This document shows positions 56,123-64,000 of a DNA stretch of 64,000 nucleotides, piece after piece (the first letter of the stretch is position 1; every line of letters starts with the position of its first letter). The notes under the pieces were generated by a model. It saw only the letters and a list, made by a program, of their open reading frames with translations. It was not told where the DNA came from and ran no database searches. The stretch is from Nitrospirillum pindoramense (GTDB taxonomy: Bacteria; Pseudomonadota; Alphaproteobacteria; Azospirillales; Azospirillaceae), in assembly GCF_007827955.1 (NCBI RefSeq), contig NZ_VITR01000003.1:1-64000 (forward strand), in the 5' to 3' direction. Both the position numbers and the translations under genes were made by a program.

Positions 56123-57808
56123 TCAATTTTCCTGGTACAGCCAGTTACGGATGATGGACACGGCCTCTTCCGGATGCTTCTCGACGATCTCGCCCACCTT
56201 GCGTAGCGAGGACGCGCGCACGCGGCCGTCGACGCGGTTGATGTCGATCATCTGTTCCAGTTCCTCGTTGGCTTGCGCCGCCTCCAGCGCCAGCTCGCGG
56301 GCCAGCGCGCCGCCGCCGGGGCCGGCCAGCTGCGGCACGCCACCGCTGTCGGACAGCAGGTCCGGCTCCTCATCCAGCTGCGGCGTGCGGTCCAGGGCGC
56401 GGGCCACCAGCGGCCGGATGACGAGCAAGATGACCAGGATGGCGACGATGGCCAGCACGATGGTTTCGGCGATGCGGAACACATCCTGCTTGGGCAGGCC
56501 GAACAGCGTTTCTTCCTTCGCGTCCAGCTCGCCCTCCGGCGTGGCGAACTTCATGCTGACCACGTCCACCGTGTCCCCGCGCGAGCCGTCATAGCCGATG
56601 GAGGAGCGCACCAGCGCCGCCAGCTTCTGCAATTCATCGTCCGAGCGCGGCTGGTACTGGGCGACGCCCTTGTCGTCCGGCACGTAATTGCCGTCGACCA
56701 GCACGGCGACCGACAAGCGGCGCACCTGGCCGGCCTCGCGCTCGTGGACCTTAACGGTCTTGCTGATCTCGTAATTGATGCGCTCGTTGGTTTTGGTGGA
56801 CTTGGAGCTGGAGGCGCCGTTGCTGGCGTTCTCGGCGTTGGCGGACGGCAGGTTGTTGGCCACCGTGACCGGGTCCTGCCCCTCCTTGTTGATGTCTTCC
56901 GAGTTCTCGTTGTTGGTCTCGGTGGAGCGCACGACCTGGCTGTCGGGATCGAAGGTTTCGCTGTTGGTGGTGATGCGGTCGAAATCCATGTCGACCGTCA
57001 CCTCCGCCCGCACCTTGCCCATGCCCACGGTGCGGCCCACGATCTCCTCGACCTTGTCGGTCAGGCGCTGCTGATAGGCGAGGCGCTTTTCCTCCGCCGT
57101 CGCCATCATGGCTTCCTTGCTGTCGGAGCCCATGCCCCGGGCCAGCAGGTTGCCCTTGTCGTCCACCACCGACACCATGTCGGGTTGCAGCCCCGGCACC
57201 GACGCGGCGATCAGGTGCTGGATGCTGGCAACCTGTTCCTTCTTCAACTGCTGGCCGGGGCGCAGGCGCAGCACGACGCTGGCCGTGGCCTTCTGCGTCT
57301 CGCGGCTGAACAGCTCCCGCTTGGGCAGCACCAGGTGGATGCGCGACTGCTGCACCGGGGCCAGGGTGTTCACCGTGCGCGACAGCTCCCCCTCCAGGGC
57401 GCGCAGCTGCTGCACCGACTGCATGAAGCTGGTGGTGCCCAGGCTTTCGGCCTGGTTGAAGATTTCATAGCCGACGTTGCCGCCGGTGGGCAGGCCCTGC
57501 TGCGCCATCAGCATGCGGATGCGGCCCACCTGGTCGGCCGGCACCTCGATGCGGGTGCTGTCGGGGCTGACCTGATAGGGCACCTTCGGCTGCATCTGGT
57601 CCAGCTGCTGCACGATGGCGCCGCCGTCGCTGGGCGACAGGTCGCTGTACAGCAGGGCCATGTTGGGCGACGAGCCATTGAACAGCAGGAAGCCGAACAG
57701 GGCGATGATCAGCAAGGCGACGCCACCAATGGCGCCCAGCCGTACCGGCCCCAGATTACGCAGGGTCTGCAACAGGTTTTCCAAGGTCCGCTCCCGGCCG
57801 GCGGTCAC
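56123..57808 (-). CDS. fliF: Flagellar MS-ring protein FliF
   Basis: A 561-residue protein with two membrane segments (about residues 24-43 and near 445-465) and the ring-building motif domain with PYQVSPDSTRIEVPADQVGRIRMLMAQQGLP. The C-terminal end VEKHPEEAVSIIRNWLYQ is the FliG-binding tail. It is the first gene of the minus-strand flagellar unit. Confidence 0.95.
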   Translation of the reverse strand: MTAGRERTLENLLQTLRNLGPVRLGAIGGVALLIIALFGFLLFNGSSPNMALLYSDLSPSDGGAIVQQLDQMQPKVPYQVSPDSTRIEVPADQVGRIRMLMAQQGLPTGGNVGYEIFNQAESLGTTSFMQSVQQLRALEGELSRTVNTLAPVQQSRIHLVLPKRELFSRETQKATASVVLRLRPGQQLKKEQVASIQHLIAASVPGLQPDMVSVVDDKGNLLARGMGSDSKEAMMATAEEKRLAYQQRLTDKVEEIVGRTVGMGKVRAEVTVDMDFDRITTNSETFDPDSQVVRSTETNNENSEDINKEGQDPVTVANNLPSANAENASNGASSSKSTKTNERINYEISKTVKVHEREAGQVRRLSVAVLVDGNYVPDDKGVAQYQPRSDDELQKLAALVRSSIGYDGSRGDTVDVVSMKFATPEGELDAKEETLFGLPKQDVFRIAETIVLAIVAILVILLVIRPLVARALDRTPQLDEEPDLLSDSGGVPQLAGPGGGALARELALEAAQANEELEQMIDINRVDGRVRASSLRKVGEIVEKHPEEAVSIIRNWLYQEN

Positions 57809-57907
57809 CGAAAAGTCACAGCGGAGTCTATAGCGTCGACTCCGCGTTTGCCAGGATTCTGGGAATGTTCAGGGGTTGAAATAGGGGGTGCCCGGCAAAA
57901 ATTTCCT

Positions 57908-57961
57908 ACACCCCGGAAAGTGTGTCATTTGCGTCACGCATTTTGCGATGAACCGGGGTGT
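57908..57961. repeat. Inverted repeat upstream of fliF
   Basis: ACACCCCGG (57908-57916) and CCGGGGTGT (57953-57961) are perfect 9-bp arms separated by 36 bases. It lies 100-153 bp upstream of fliF and 112-165 bp upstream of the divergent ArsR gene. It could be a looping operator or a regulator site such as an FlbD-type element; the assignment is open. Confidence 0.45.
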
Positions 57962-58072
57962 TGCACTTAACAAGAGCTACCTCGTCTGCCGAATTTGCAA
58001 AAAGCAACGGCAACGAGGTGGGCGGCCATAAACCACTTGCGCCTATTTTGGTAATTCGCTAAATACCAATCC

Positions 58073-58381
58073 ATGAATCGCGTCTTCAAAGCCCTTGCCG
58101 ATCCCAGCCGCCGCCGCATCCTGCAGTTGCTGCGGGAGGGGCCGTTGTCGGCCGGTGACATCGCCCGGCATTTCGACCTGGCCAAGCCCACCCTGTCCGG
58201 CCATTTCGCCGTGTTGCGCGAGGCCGACCTGGTGGACCAGGAACGCCAGGGCACCACCATCTATTACCGCCTGAACCTGTCGGTGCTGGAAGAGGCGTTG
58301 TCGGGCCTCATGGACAGCCTGGGTATAGGGCTGGGGGACGGGGCGGCCCGCGATACCCATCTGGCCAAGCCGGGGAAATAG
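58073..58381 (+). CDS. ArsR/SdpR-family transcriptional regulator
   Basis: A 102-residue winged-helix protein. NRVFKALADPSRRRILQLLREGPLSAGDIA and TLSGHFAVLREADLVDQERQG are the ArsR signature; no CxC or other metal-binding cysteines are present. SdpR-like repressors of the SdpI operon look like this. It precedes an SdpI-like gene by 19 bases. Confidence 0.85.
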   Translation: MNRVFKALADPSRRRILQLLREGPLSAGDIARHFDLAKPTLSGHFAVLREADLVDQERQGTTIYYRLNLSVLEEALSGLMDSLGIGLGDGAARDTHLAKPGK

Positions 58382-58400
58382 TCCCGGGAGGAGCAGCGTC

Positions 58401-59063
58401 ATGTCCGCACGATTTTATTGGATGGCGACGGTTCAGATCCTGGTCGTCATGGCCCTGGCCAGCATCTACGCGCTGACCAGGGTCGGTCCGGACGCCCTTC
58501 TGCCGGTGCATTGGGGGGGAGACGGACAGGTCAACGGCTACCTCCGGTCGCCCGGGGCGCTGGCCTTGTCGCCGCTGCTGACCCTGGTCTTCGCGGTGGC
58601 GCTGCCGGCCTTGGCGCGCTTCACCCCACGGGCGGCGAACCTGGAACGCTCCGCCACCGCCTGGCGTACAGCGCGCCTGTCGCTGACCGGCATGCTGGCG
58701 CTGACTCATTTCGTCATGGTGGGCCGGGCTCTGGGCTATCCGGTGGATTTCACCCGGACCCAGCCGCTGATATTTGGCGTCTTCATGATCCTGATGGGCA
58801 ATGTGCTGGGCAAGATCCGCCAGAACGATCTCCTCGGCATCCGCACGTGGTGGACGCGCGATGACGAATGGGTTTGGGACCAGACGCACCGCTTTGGCGG
58901 CCGGCTGTTCGTGGCGGGTGGTTTCCTGCTGCTGGCCCTGGCCTTGTGGCTGCCGCCCTTCCATATGCGGGGCCCGGGGCTGACCATGGCGGTGTTGCTG
59001 CCTGTGGCCTTGGCATCCGTCGTCCGGTCCTACCTCTACTGGCGCGTCCGGCCCAGCCGTTGA
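58401..59063 (+). CDS. SdpI-family membrane protein
   Basis: A 220-residue protein with about six hydrophobic segments. It combines the DUF1648 motif LPVHWGGDGQVNGY with the SdpI motif NDLLGIRTWWTRDDEWVWDQTHRFGGRL. In Bacillus, SdpI gives immunity to the toxin SdpC and works with SdpR. No SdpC gene is seen here, so the role in this organism is unknown. Confidence 0.8.
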   Translation: MSARFYWMATVQILVVMALASIYALTRVGPDALLPVHWGGDGQVNGYLRSPGALALSPLLTLVFAVALPALARFTPRAANLERSATAWRTARLSLTGMLALTHFVMVGRALGYPVDFTRTQPLIFGVFMILMGNVLGKIRQNDLLGIRTWWTRDDEWVWDQTHRFGGRLFVAGGFLLLALALWLPPFHMRGPGLTMAVLLPVALASVVRSYLYWRVRPSR

Positions 59064-59066
59064 GCG

Positions 59067-59498
59067 TCAGCCCGGGAAAGCCAGCAGCGCCAACCCCAGC
59101 CGCACCCACAGGGCCGTCAGCACCGCCATGGAGGCCATGTAGACCGCCGCCCGGTGCAGGACGTTGTTGTAGGTCAGGTGGATCAGGCCCTGGACGACGC
59201 GCAGGACGACATAGGCCCAGGCCAGCGCCTCATACAGATGATCACCCTGGCGCAGCACCATCAACACCACGCAGATGACGTAGAACAACGCCGGCACCTC
59301 CAGCAGGTTGCCGTAGGCGCGCTGGGCCGTGGCGCACCCTTCCGTCTGCGTGCCGGCGGTGAAATTGCGGAAGTAGGACAGGCGGACATTGCCGCGCTTC
59401 ACGGCCCGCACCCGCACGATGAACAGCCGCAGGCCCACCAGCACCGTGAACAGGAACAGGGTCAGCATGGGGAAGAACAGGGCGATGCTGCTTGTCAT
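59067..59498 (-). CDS. MAPEG family membrane protein
   Basis: A 143-residue protein with four hydrophobic segments. RAYGNLLEVPALFYVICVVLMVL and RVVQGLIHLTYNNVLHR match the MAPEG family (membrane-associated glutathione/eicosanoid proteins). The catalytic role is unknown. It is convergent with the SdpI-like gene (three bases apart). Confidence 0.75.
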   Translation of the reverse strand: MTSSIALFFPMLTLFLFTVLVGLRLFIVRVRAVKRGNVRLSYFRNFTAGTQTEGCATAQRAYGNLLEVPALFYVICVVLMVLRQGDHLYEALAWAYVVLRVVQGLIHLTYNNVLHRAAVYMASMAVLTALWVRLGLALLAFPG

Positions 59499-59613
59499 GG
59501 CAATCCGTCGTGTCAGTAAGCGTCATGAAACAACTTAAGATATTTTGCGGCGGGGAGAAGGGGCGCTGGGTGATGCCTGGATTTTCCCCCCTTGGGGGCT
59601 TATCCTTTCCCGT

Positions 59614-59799
59614 ATGAATACCCCGCCCCGCCAGCACCCCGAAGAATGGGAACGCGACCTCGCCATTAGCGAGGAGGAGATCGCGCGCGGCGAAGGTGTG
59701 GCGCTTTCGGACGTCTTGCGGGATTTGCGCGAGAGTGCTGCCCGGACCCGCGCTAAGCAAGAACGCTCCAGTCATCGCCCGGTCGCGCGACGCTTGTAA
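59614..59799 (+). CDS. Small ParD-like antitoxin candidate
   Basis: A 61-residue charged protein (MNTPPRQHPEEWERDLAISE start; EEEIARGEGVALSDVLRDLRE core). It directly precedes a ParE/RelE-like toxin frame, the usual order for type II pairs. Residues are too few for a firm fold call. Confidence 0.5.
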   Translation: MNTPPRQHPEEWERDLAISEEEIARGEGVALSDVLRDLRESAARTRAKQERSSHRPVARRL

Positions 59800-59819
59800 T
59801 CCGGTTATCGCCGCGCGCG

Positions 59820-60101
59820 GTGCGGCATATCACCAATCTTCGCGATCATTACGAGGCCTTGGGCCGTGATGCGGCCATTTTAAACTTGGCGAACGTATTG
59901 GAGGAAGCGGCCGCGCGCATCCAGGCGAAACCCGCCGATGGTTTGCCAGCTCCCCGACCATATCCGTTGCTGGCGAAGCACGGTCGATTGTGGCTCCGCG
60001 TTGAGGATTATTGGATCGTCTATACTACAGCCGCGCCTCGCTCCATCGTGGGTGTATTTTATGAGACGGCCAACATTCCTCGGCACCTCAGAGCGCCATA
60101 A
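59820..60101 (+). CDS. ParE-like toxin, probably with damaged start
   Basis: A 93-residue protein starting at GTG 59820. The open frame extends upstream without a stop to 59757 and reads VIRLSPRAV just before the GTG, the standard first strand of ParE/RelE toxins. No ATG, GTG or TTG occurs there: the expected start at 59796 is GTA. The remaining HGRLWLRVEDYWIVYT and VVGVFYETANIPRHL fit the C-terminal strands. The toxin may be inactive or use a non-standard start. Confidence 0.55.
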   Translation: MRHITNLRDHYEALGRDAAILNLANVLEEAAARIQAKPADGLPAPRPYPLLAKHGRLWLRVEDYWIVYTTAAPRSIVGVFYETANIPRHLRAP

Positions 60102-60131
60102 AAAAGGGCCACCCGGTTTCCCGGATGGCCC
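60100..60131 (-). terminator. Terminator of the TonB-dependent receptor gene
   Basis: On the minus strand, an 11-bp stem (60121-60131 with 60106-60116, one mismatch or G-U) is followed by a TTTTTT run. It is the end of the receptor gene and overlaps the toxin stop region. Confidence 0.8.
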
Positions 60132-60155
60132 CCTCAACGTGGTTTAGTACACGCT

Positions 60156-62435
60156 TTAGAACCGCACCTTGACCGTGCCCAGGATTTGGCGCGGCGGCTG
60201 GGGGAAGGCGCCCAGCGGGCCGTTGTCGTCGGCCTCGATCAGGTTCACCTTGCGGTCGAACAGGTTGCGCACCGTCAGGCCCAGATCCACCGTGTCCTGA
60301 TGGGGCGGCGTCCAGGTCCAGGTGGTGTTCCACAGGGCATAGCCACCGCCGATGCGGCTGTTCTGGCTGTCATAGGCATAGTCGCCGAACATCTCCACCC
60401 ACAGCTTGGCCGACAGCCCCCAGGCCGGGATGCCTTGGTTCAGGGCGATGCTGCCGGTGTGCCGGGGCATGCCCTGCACCCGCTTGCCGGTGAAGTCGCG
60501 CTGGATCAGGGTGTCGCTTTCCACGAAGCGGTCCTGCAGCCAATAGGACTCGGTATAGCCGTAGGTGACGTCGGCCGACAGGTGGGGCACCAGGGCGTCC
60601 AGCCGGGCGCTGCCCGCCAGTTCAACACCCTGGGACAGCTGTTCGCCGGTGTTGAAGGTCTGGGGCACGCCGTTGACCTCCACCACCTGCAGCAGGTCGT
60701 GGCGCTGCAGGCGATACACGGTGACGCTGCCCGACAGCAGGCCGCCGAAGGCGTCGCCCTTCACGCCGGCCTCCACATTGTCCGCCAGTTCCGGGTTCAG
60801 GCCGGTCTGGCGGGTGCGGAAGGACCACAGCGGCCCGAAGGCGGCGGAGAAGCCCTGACCATAGGCGACGTAGGCGCTGACCTGGGGCGTCACCTTCCAG
60901 GTCACCGACGCCTTGGGGCTGAAATGCGCGTTGTCGTCATAGGCGGTGCCGCCCGGCGTGATGCTGCCGTTGGGGCCGCCGCTGGTGGTGTCGCCGTAAA
61001 CGACATGCCGCTCGAAATAATCGTAGCGCCCGCCGACGTCCAGGGTGACGGGCCCGAAGGTCCGGTCCACCTGAAGATAGGCGGCATAGGCGCGCTCGCG
61101 GCCATAGGCGTTCAGCTGGGTGTCCGTCACCCATTCATCGGTGTCGATGTTCTGGCCGGTCAGAATGCTGCGCTGTTCACCATAGTAATAGGTGTTGTCC
61201 AGCTGGCCGGTCCAATGCTCGGTATGGTGGGCGCGCACCTGTTCCGCGCTGACGCCGCCCAGCACCTGCCAGGGACCACGGGTCCAGGACAGTTGCTGCT
61301 CGCCGTATCCCGTGACCGTGTTGCCGTCGACGCGGAAGCCGGTGAAGGTGACCGAGCCGGCGGTGGGATCGTACTCGGTGGCGAAGCCTTGCAGGGCAGA
61401 GGTCAGGGCTTGGCGGATGTGCAGCTTGGTGGTCGCCACCAGGCCATCGGCCAGGTCCCGCTCATACGTCGCCGTGGCCGTGGCCATGCGCTTGTAGAAG
61501 CCGGCGTTATCCTCGTTCCAGTTGGCCTCGCGGCCGCCCGGCAGGTTGATCAGCTCACCCCGGCTGTCCACCGGCAGTTCGCCGGCCAGCTGCTGGCGGG
61601 TGTCCACCCAGGTGGCGGTGACGGTCAGCCGGCCGGCATCGCCCATGTCCAGCTGGTGCTTCAGGAACAGGTTGGTCTCGTTGCGGCCGGTGCGGTCGCG
61701 CCAGCCGTCGCCCCGCTCATGCCCGACGTCCAGCAGCAGGGCGCCGCCCTTCACGGTCGACGTCTGCAACAGGGCGTCGCCGTGCAGCCAGCCGTCGCTG
61801 CCGGCCTGCAGGGTGACCTCGCCCTTGGTCTCGTCGGTGACCTCGCGGGTCAGGTAGTTGATGGTGCCGCTGATAGCGCCCCGGCCGTACAGCGCCGACA
61901 TGGGGCCGCGCACCACGTCCACCCGGCCCACCGCGCTGTAGGGCAGCTGTTCCAGGTCGACCTCGTCATCCCCGGTGACATAGGGGATGCCGTCCATCAT
62001 CACGACCAGCGTGTCGTTGTGCACCTTGCTGGGCACGCCGCGCAGGGTGATCGAGGTGTAGGTGCCCATGTCGTTCTTGGACACCAGCACGCCCGGCAGG
62101 TCCGTCAACTCATCACCGATGAACAGCACGCCCTTCTGCTCGAAGTCTTCGCGCGACACGGTGGACACGCTGGCGGGCACGTCGCGCAGGGCCTCGGCCC
62201 GGCGGGTTGCGGTGATGATGATCTGGTCCAGCGGGGATTGCGCGTCGTCCGTCGTCTGGGCGGCAGCCTGCGGCGCGGCGGGGGTCTGCCCGCCGGTGGT
62301 ATGTGGGTCGTCGGTATGTCGGCCGGTGGTATGGTCGGCGGTATAGGAGGACGAAACGTCTGCAGCCAGGGCGGCCGAAGCCGAGAGGACGGGCGAACCC
62401 GCCAGGATGGTGGACAGCAGCAACAGACGGCGCAT
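60156..62435 (-). CDS. TonB-dependent outer-membrane receptor
   Basis: A 759-residue receptor. Signal peptide at residues 1-24 (LLLLSTILAGSPVLSASAALA), then a His/Thr-rich stretch, a TonB-box-like DQIIITATRR and the plug domain with VSTVSREDFEQKGVLFIGDELTDLPGVLV; the beta-barrel ends in an aromatic-rich strand. Substrate (siderophore, vitamin or sugar) is not evident. ATG 62435 has GAGGAGGCT upstream; an upstream in-frame ATG at 62591 adds 52 basic residues. Confidence 0.88.
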   Translation of the reverse strand: MRRLLLLSTILAGSPVLSASAALAADVSSSYTADHTTGRHTDDPHTTGGQTPAAPQAAAQTTDDAQSPLDQIIITATRRAEALRDVPASVSTVSREDFEQKGVLFIGDELTDLPGVLVSKNDMGTYTSITLRGVPSKVHNDTLVVMMDGIPYVTGDDEVDLEQLPYSAVGRVDVVRGPMSALYGRGAISGTINYLTREVTDETKGEVTLQAGSDGWLHGDALLQTSTVKGGALLLDVGHERGDGWRDRTGRNETNLFLKHQLDMGDAGRLTVTATWVDTRQQLAGELPVDSRGELINLPGGREANWNEDNAGFYKRMATATATYERDLADGLVATTKLHIRQALTSALQGFATEYDPTAGSVTFTGFRVDGNTVTGYGEQQLSWTRGPWQVLGGVSAEQVRAHHTEHWTGQLDNTYYYGEQRSILTGQNIDTDEWVTDTQLNAYGRERAYAAYLQVDRTFGPVTLDVGGRYDYFERHVVYGDTTSGGPNGSITPGGTAYDDNAHFSPKASVTWKVTPQVSAYVAYGQGFSAAFGPLWSFRTRQTGLNPELADNVEAGVKGDAFGGLLSGSVTVYRLQRHDLLQVVEVNGVPQTFNTGEQLSQGVELAGSARLDALVPHLSADVTYGYTESYWLQDRFVESDTLIQRDFTGKRVQGMPRHTGSIALNQGIPAWGLSAKLWVEMFGDYAYDSQNSRIGGGYALWNTTWTWTPPHQDTVDLGLTVRNLFDRKVNLIEADDNGPLGAFPQPPRQILGTVKVRF

Positions 62436-62748
62436 CGTTTCAGAAGCCTCCTCAGGTCTTTGACAGTGGAAATGTTGGAAACGGCGCCGGTGTACCCTAT
62501 TCGCCGCGGGCTGCGAAGGGACGAACGTGCGGCGGATGGAGATGGGCGGTATGCCGCGCCGGCGCCGGCCTTTGGGGCGGGGGGCGGTCAACCATTCGAA
62601 TGAAATCCGGCCGCATCCCTCACTTTAAGGGTAGTGCCAGGACGGCGTGTATATCCTATAAGACTGCAAAATCGGTGATCTGCGGCATTATGCGCTCTTG
62701 GGGCCTCCATCCCATGATGCCGGGTCCCGTTTCCGGAGAGGTCCCCCC
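62436..62748. promoter_or_regulatory. Divergent promoter region of receptor and RND adaptor
   Basis: A 313-bp gap, richer in A+T near 62635-62690. TATAAG at 62657-62662 could be a -10 for the adaptor, but the -35 is poor. No Fur-box consensus is recognised. Confidence 0.3.
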
Positions 62749-64000
62749 ATGAATCGTCGCCTGGCGGCCGTCGCGCTTTCCGTGGTCCTGGTCGGTGCCT
62801 ATGGCGGCTATCGCATGTGGACCAAGCCCGTGGATGGGCGCGCGGCGCCGGCCAAGGCGGCCGGCGCCAGGGGCGGTGACGCCCCGGTGCCGGTGGCGAC
62901 GGCGCGGGTGGTGCGCGGCCCCATGCCGGTGGACGTACCGGCCGTGGGCACGGTGCAGCCCATCGCGACCGTCCAGGTGCGCGCCCGCATCGACAGCCAA
63001 CTGATGGCCGCCAAGGTGGAGGAGGGGCAGGAGGTCAAGGCCGGCGACCTGTTGTTCCTGCTGGACCAGCGCCCGCCCAGGGCGGCCCTGATGCAGGCGG
63101 AGGCGAACCTGGCCCGCGACCAGGCCAACCTGGCCCAGGCGCGGTCGGATGCCAAGCGTACCGCCGGCCTGTTCGCGCGGGGTGCCGTCTCGCTGCAGCA
63201 GAACGAGCAGACCTTGGCCACGGCCAAGGCGATGGAGGCGACTGTGCTGGCCGATCAGGCGGCGGTCGACCAGGCACGCCTGATCCTGTCGTTCACCGAA
63301 ATCCGCTCCCCCATTGACGGGGTGGTGGGTGCCATCCAGCTGCGCCCCGGCAACCTGGTGAAGGGCAGCGACAGCGGGTCCACCCTGACCACGCTGGTGC
63401 AGGTGGCGCCCATCAACGTCACCTTCACCGTGCCGGAACGGCATGTCACGGCGGTGCGCCAAGCCCTGCGTGGCAACCGCACCGTTTCGGCCCCCCAGGT
63501 GTCGGCTCCCTTGGTGTCCGCCCGAACCACCGATGGTCTGGTCAACGCCACGGGCCGGCTGGTCTTCGTCGACAACAGCGTGGACGCGCAGTCCGGCACC
63601 ATCCAGCTGAAAGCCCTGTACGACAACCAGGACCGCGCCCTGTGGCCGGGCCAGTTCGTGGACGTGACCCTGCACCTGGGCATAGAGGCCGACGTGCTGT
63701 CCGTGCCGGCGGTGGCGGTTCAGCGCGGCCAGGCAGGCCCCTATGTCTTCGTCGTCAAGCCCGACGACACGGTGGAGATGCGCGCGGTGACCGTGGCCCG
63801 CTTCGCCCAGCAGGGGGCCGAGCAGGGGGCCGTGATCGCATCCGGCGTCGACGCGGGTGAGCGGGTGGTGACCGAAGGGCAGCTGCGCCTGGTTCCCGGC
63901 GCCAAGGTCACGGAGCGTCCCCCAGTGCAAGGGGCCCCACTGCACGGAGGTGGCGCCGAAGGTGGCGGGGTGGAGGCGGACGGCGCCAAGTCCAGCGCCG
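62749..64000 (+). CDS. RND efflux periplasmic adaptor (MdtA-like), truncated by window end
   Basis: At least 417 codons with no stop. A hydrophobic N-terminal segment and a linker precede the lipoyl/HlyD region (VPAVGTVQPIATVQVRARIDSQL), a helical hairpin with Ala/Gln-rich repeats, and the beta-barrel with RSPIDGVVGAIQLRPGNLVKG. Such adaptors link an inner-membrane RND pump to an outer-membrane channel; pump genes would lie after the window. GGAGAGGT precedes the ATG. Confidence 0.85.
   Translation, partial: MNRRLAAVALSVVLVGAYGGYRMWTKPVDGRAAPAKAAGARGGDAPVPVATARVVRGPMPVDVPAVGTVQPIATVQVRARIDSQLMAAKVEEGQEVKAGDLLFLLDQRPPRAALMQAEANLARDQANLAQARSDAKRTAGLFARGAVSLQQNEQTLATAKAMEATVLADQAAVDQARLILSFTEIRSPIDGVVGAIQLRPGNLVKGSDSGSTLTTLVQVAPINVTFTVPERHVTAVRQALRGNRTVSAPQVSAPLVSARTTDGLVNATGRLVFVDNSVDAQSGTIQLKALYDNQDRALWPGQFVDVTLHLGIEADVLSVPAVAVQRGQAGPYVFVVKPDDTVEMRAVTVARFAQQGAEQGAVIASGVDAGERVVTEGQLRLVPGAKVTERPPVQGAPLHGGGAEGGGVEADGAKSSA

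Noticed and set aside
57809-58072. Sigma-54 promoter upstream of fliF
   Set aside because: I looked for TGGCAC-N5-TTGC on the minus strand and found no match with correct GG/GC spacing; a near match on the plus strand has GT in place of GG.
60186-62603. A plus-strand open frame of 805 codons across the TonB receptor
   Set aside because: Antisense shadow with low-complexity composition and no motif, opposite a receptor with signal peptide, plug and barrel.

Overview
The window is high-GC chromosomal DNA of an alphaproteobacterium. The ribosomal block follows the alphaproteobacterial order (tuf-rpsJ ... secY-adk-rpsM-rpsK-rpoA-rplQ, with no rpsD or rpmJ). CtrA, an ATP12 chaperone and FlbD-type flagellar control are also present. 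The gene content looks most like Rhodospirillales, for example Azospirillum or Nitrospirillum relatives; this is a judgement from gene content, not a database result.

Layout. (1) 1-14843: the end of tuf, the S10/spc ribosomal block, secY-adk after two terminator-like hairpins, and the alpha operon behind a near-consensus sigma-70 promoter. The alpha-operon spacers are full of perfect hairpins. (2) 14931-21726: envelope and maintenance genes: a membrane-anchored unknown, a Cys-rich lipoprotein, a DegP/DegQ protease, a TlpA-like thioredoxin, rarA, and a Tat-exported S33 hydrolase. (3) 21771-30625: a FUSC transporter, a TPR-glycosyltransferase, a degenerate EAL-like protein divergent from a MotB-like protein, a UPF0303 protein, a small secreted protein and an RNase H-fold protein. 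(4) 30622-33862: a tight run of crcB, rluC, a HAD phosphatase, ATP12 and an SCP2 protein. (5) 33925-41797: a Tat-exported BBE oxidoreductase; an NrtR-like Nudix regulator divergent from an SPFH protein and an NAD-kinase-like protein; a TPR-arginine methyltransferase; lepB; acyP; ctrA. (6) 42003-57808: a flagellar cluster with fliI-fliJ on the plus strand and, on the minus strand, fliF-fliH-fliN-motA-flbD-flhA and then flhF-flhG-fliK-like; an aldo/keto reductase and a small secreted protein sit inside it. (7) 58073-64000: an sdpR/sdpI-like pair, a MAPEG protein, a ParD/ParE-like pair whose toxin start looks damaged, a TonB-dependent receptor, and a truncated RND adaptor gene.

How genes fit together. 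The flagellar genes supply the export apparatus, MS ring, switch, stator A subunit, placement GTPase and transcription control (FlbD and the neighbouring CtrA). fliG is missing from its usual place after fliF. The MotB-like protein lies about 27 kb away from motA, beside a c-di-GMP-receptor-like (EAL-degenerate) gene.

The most interesting module is at 35557-38366. A Nudix-type repressor with a broken catalytic box is divergent from an SPFH-domain protein and a variant NAD-kinase-fold protein. The gap between them holds two tandem 21-bp inverted repeats, TTAGT-N11-ACTAA, offset by 22 bp. This looks like an NAD-responsive regulon controlling an uncharacterised membrane-scaffold plus kinase pair. 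Function calls rest on reading the sequence and on family knowledge; no searches were run.
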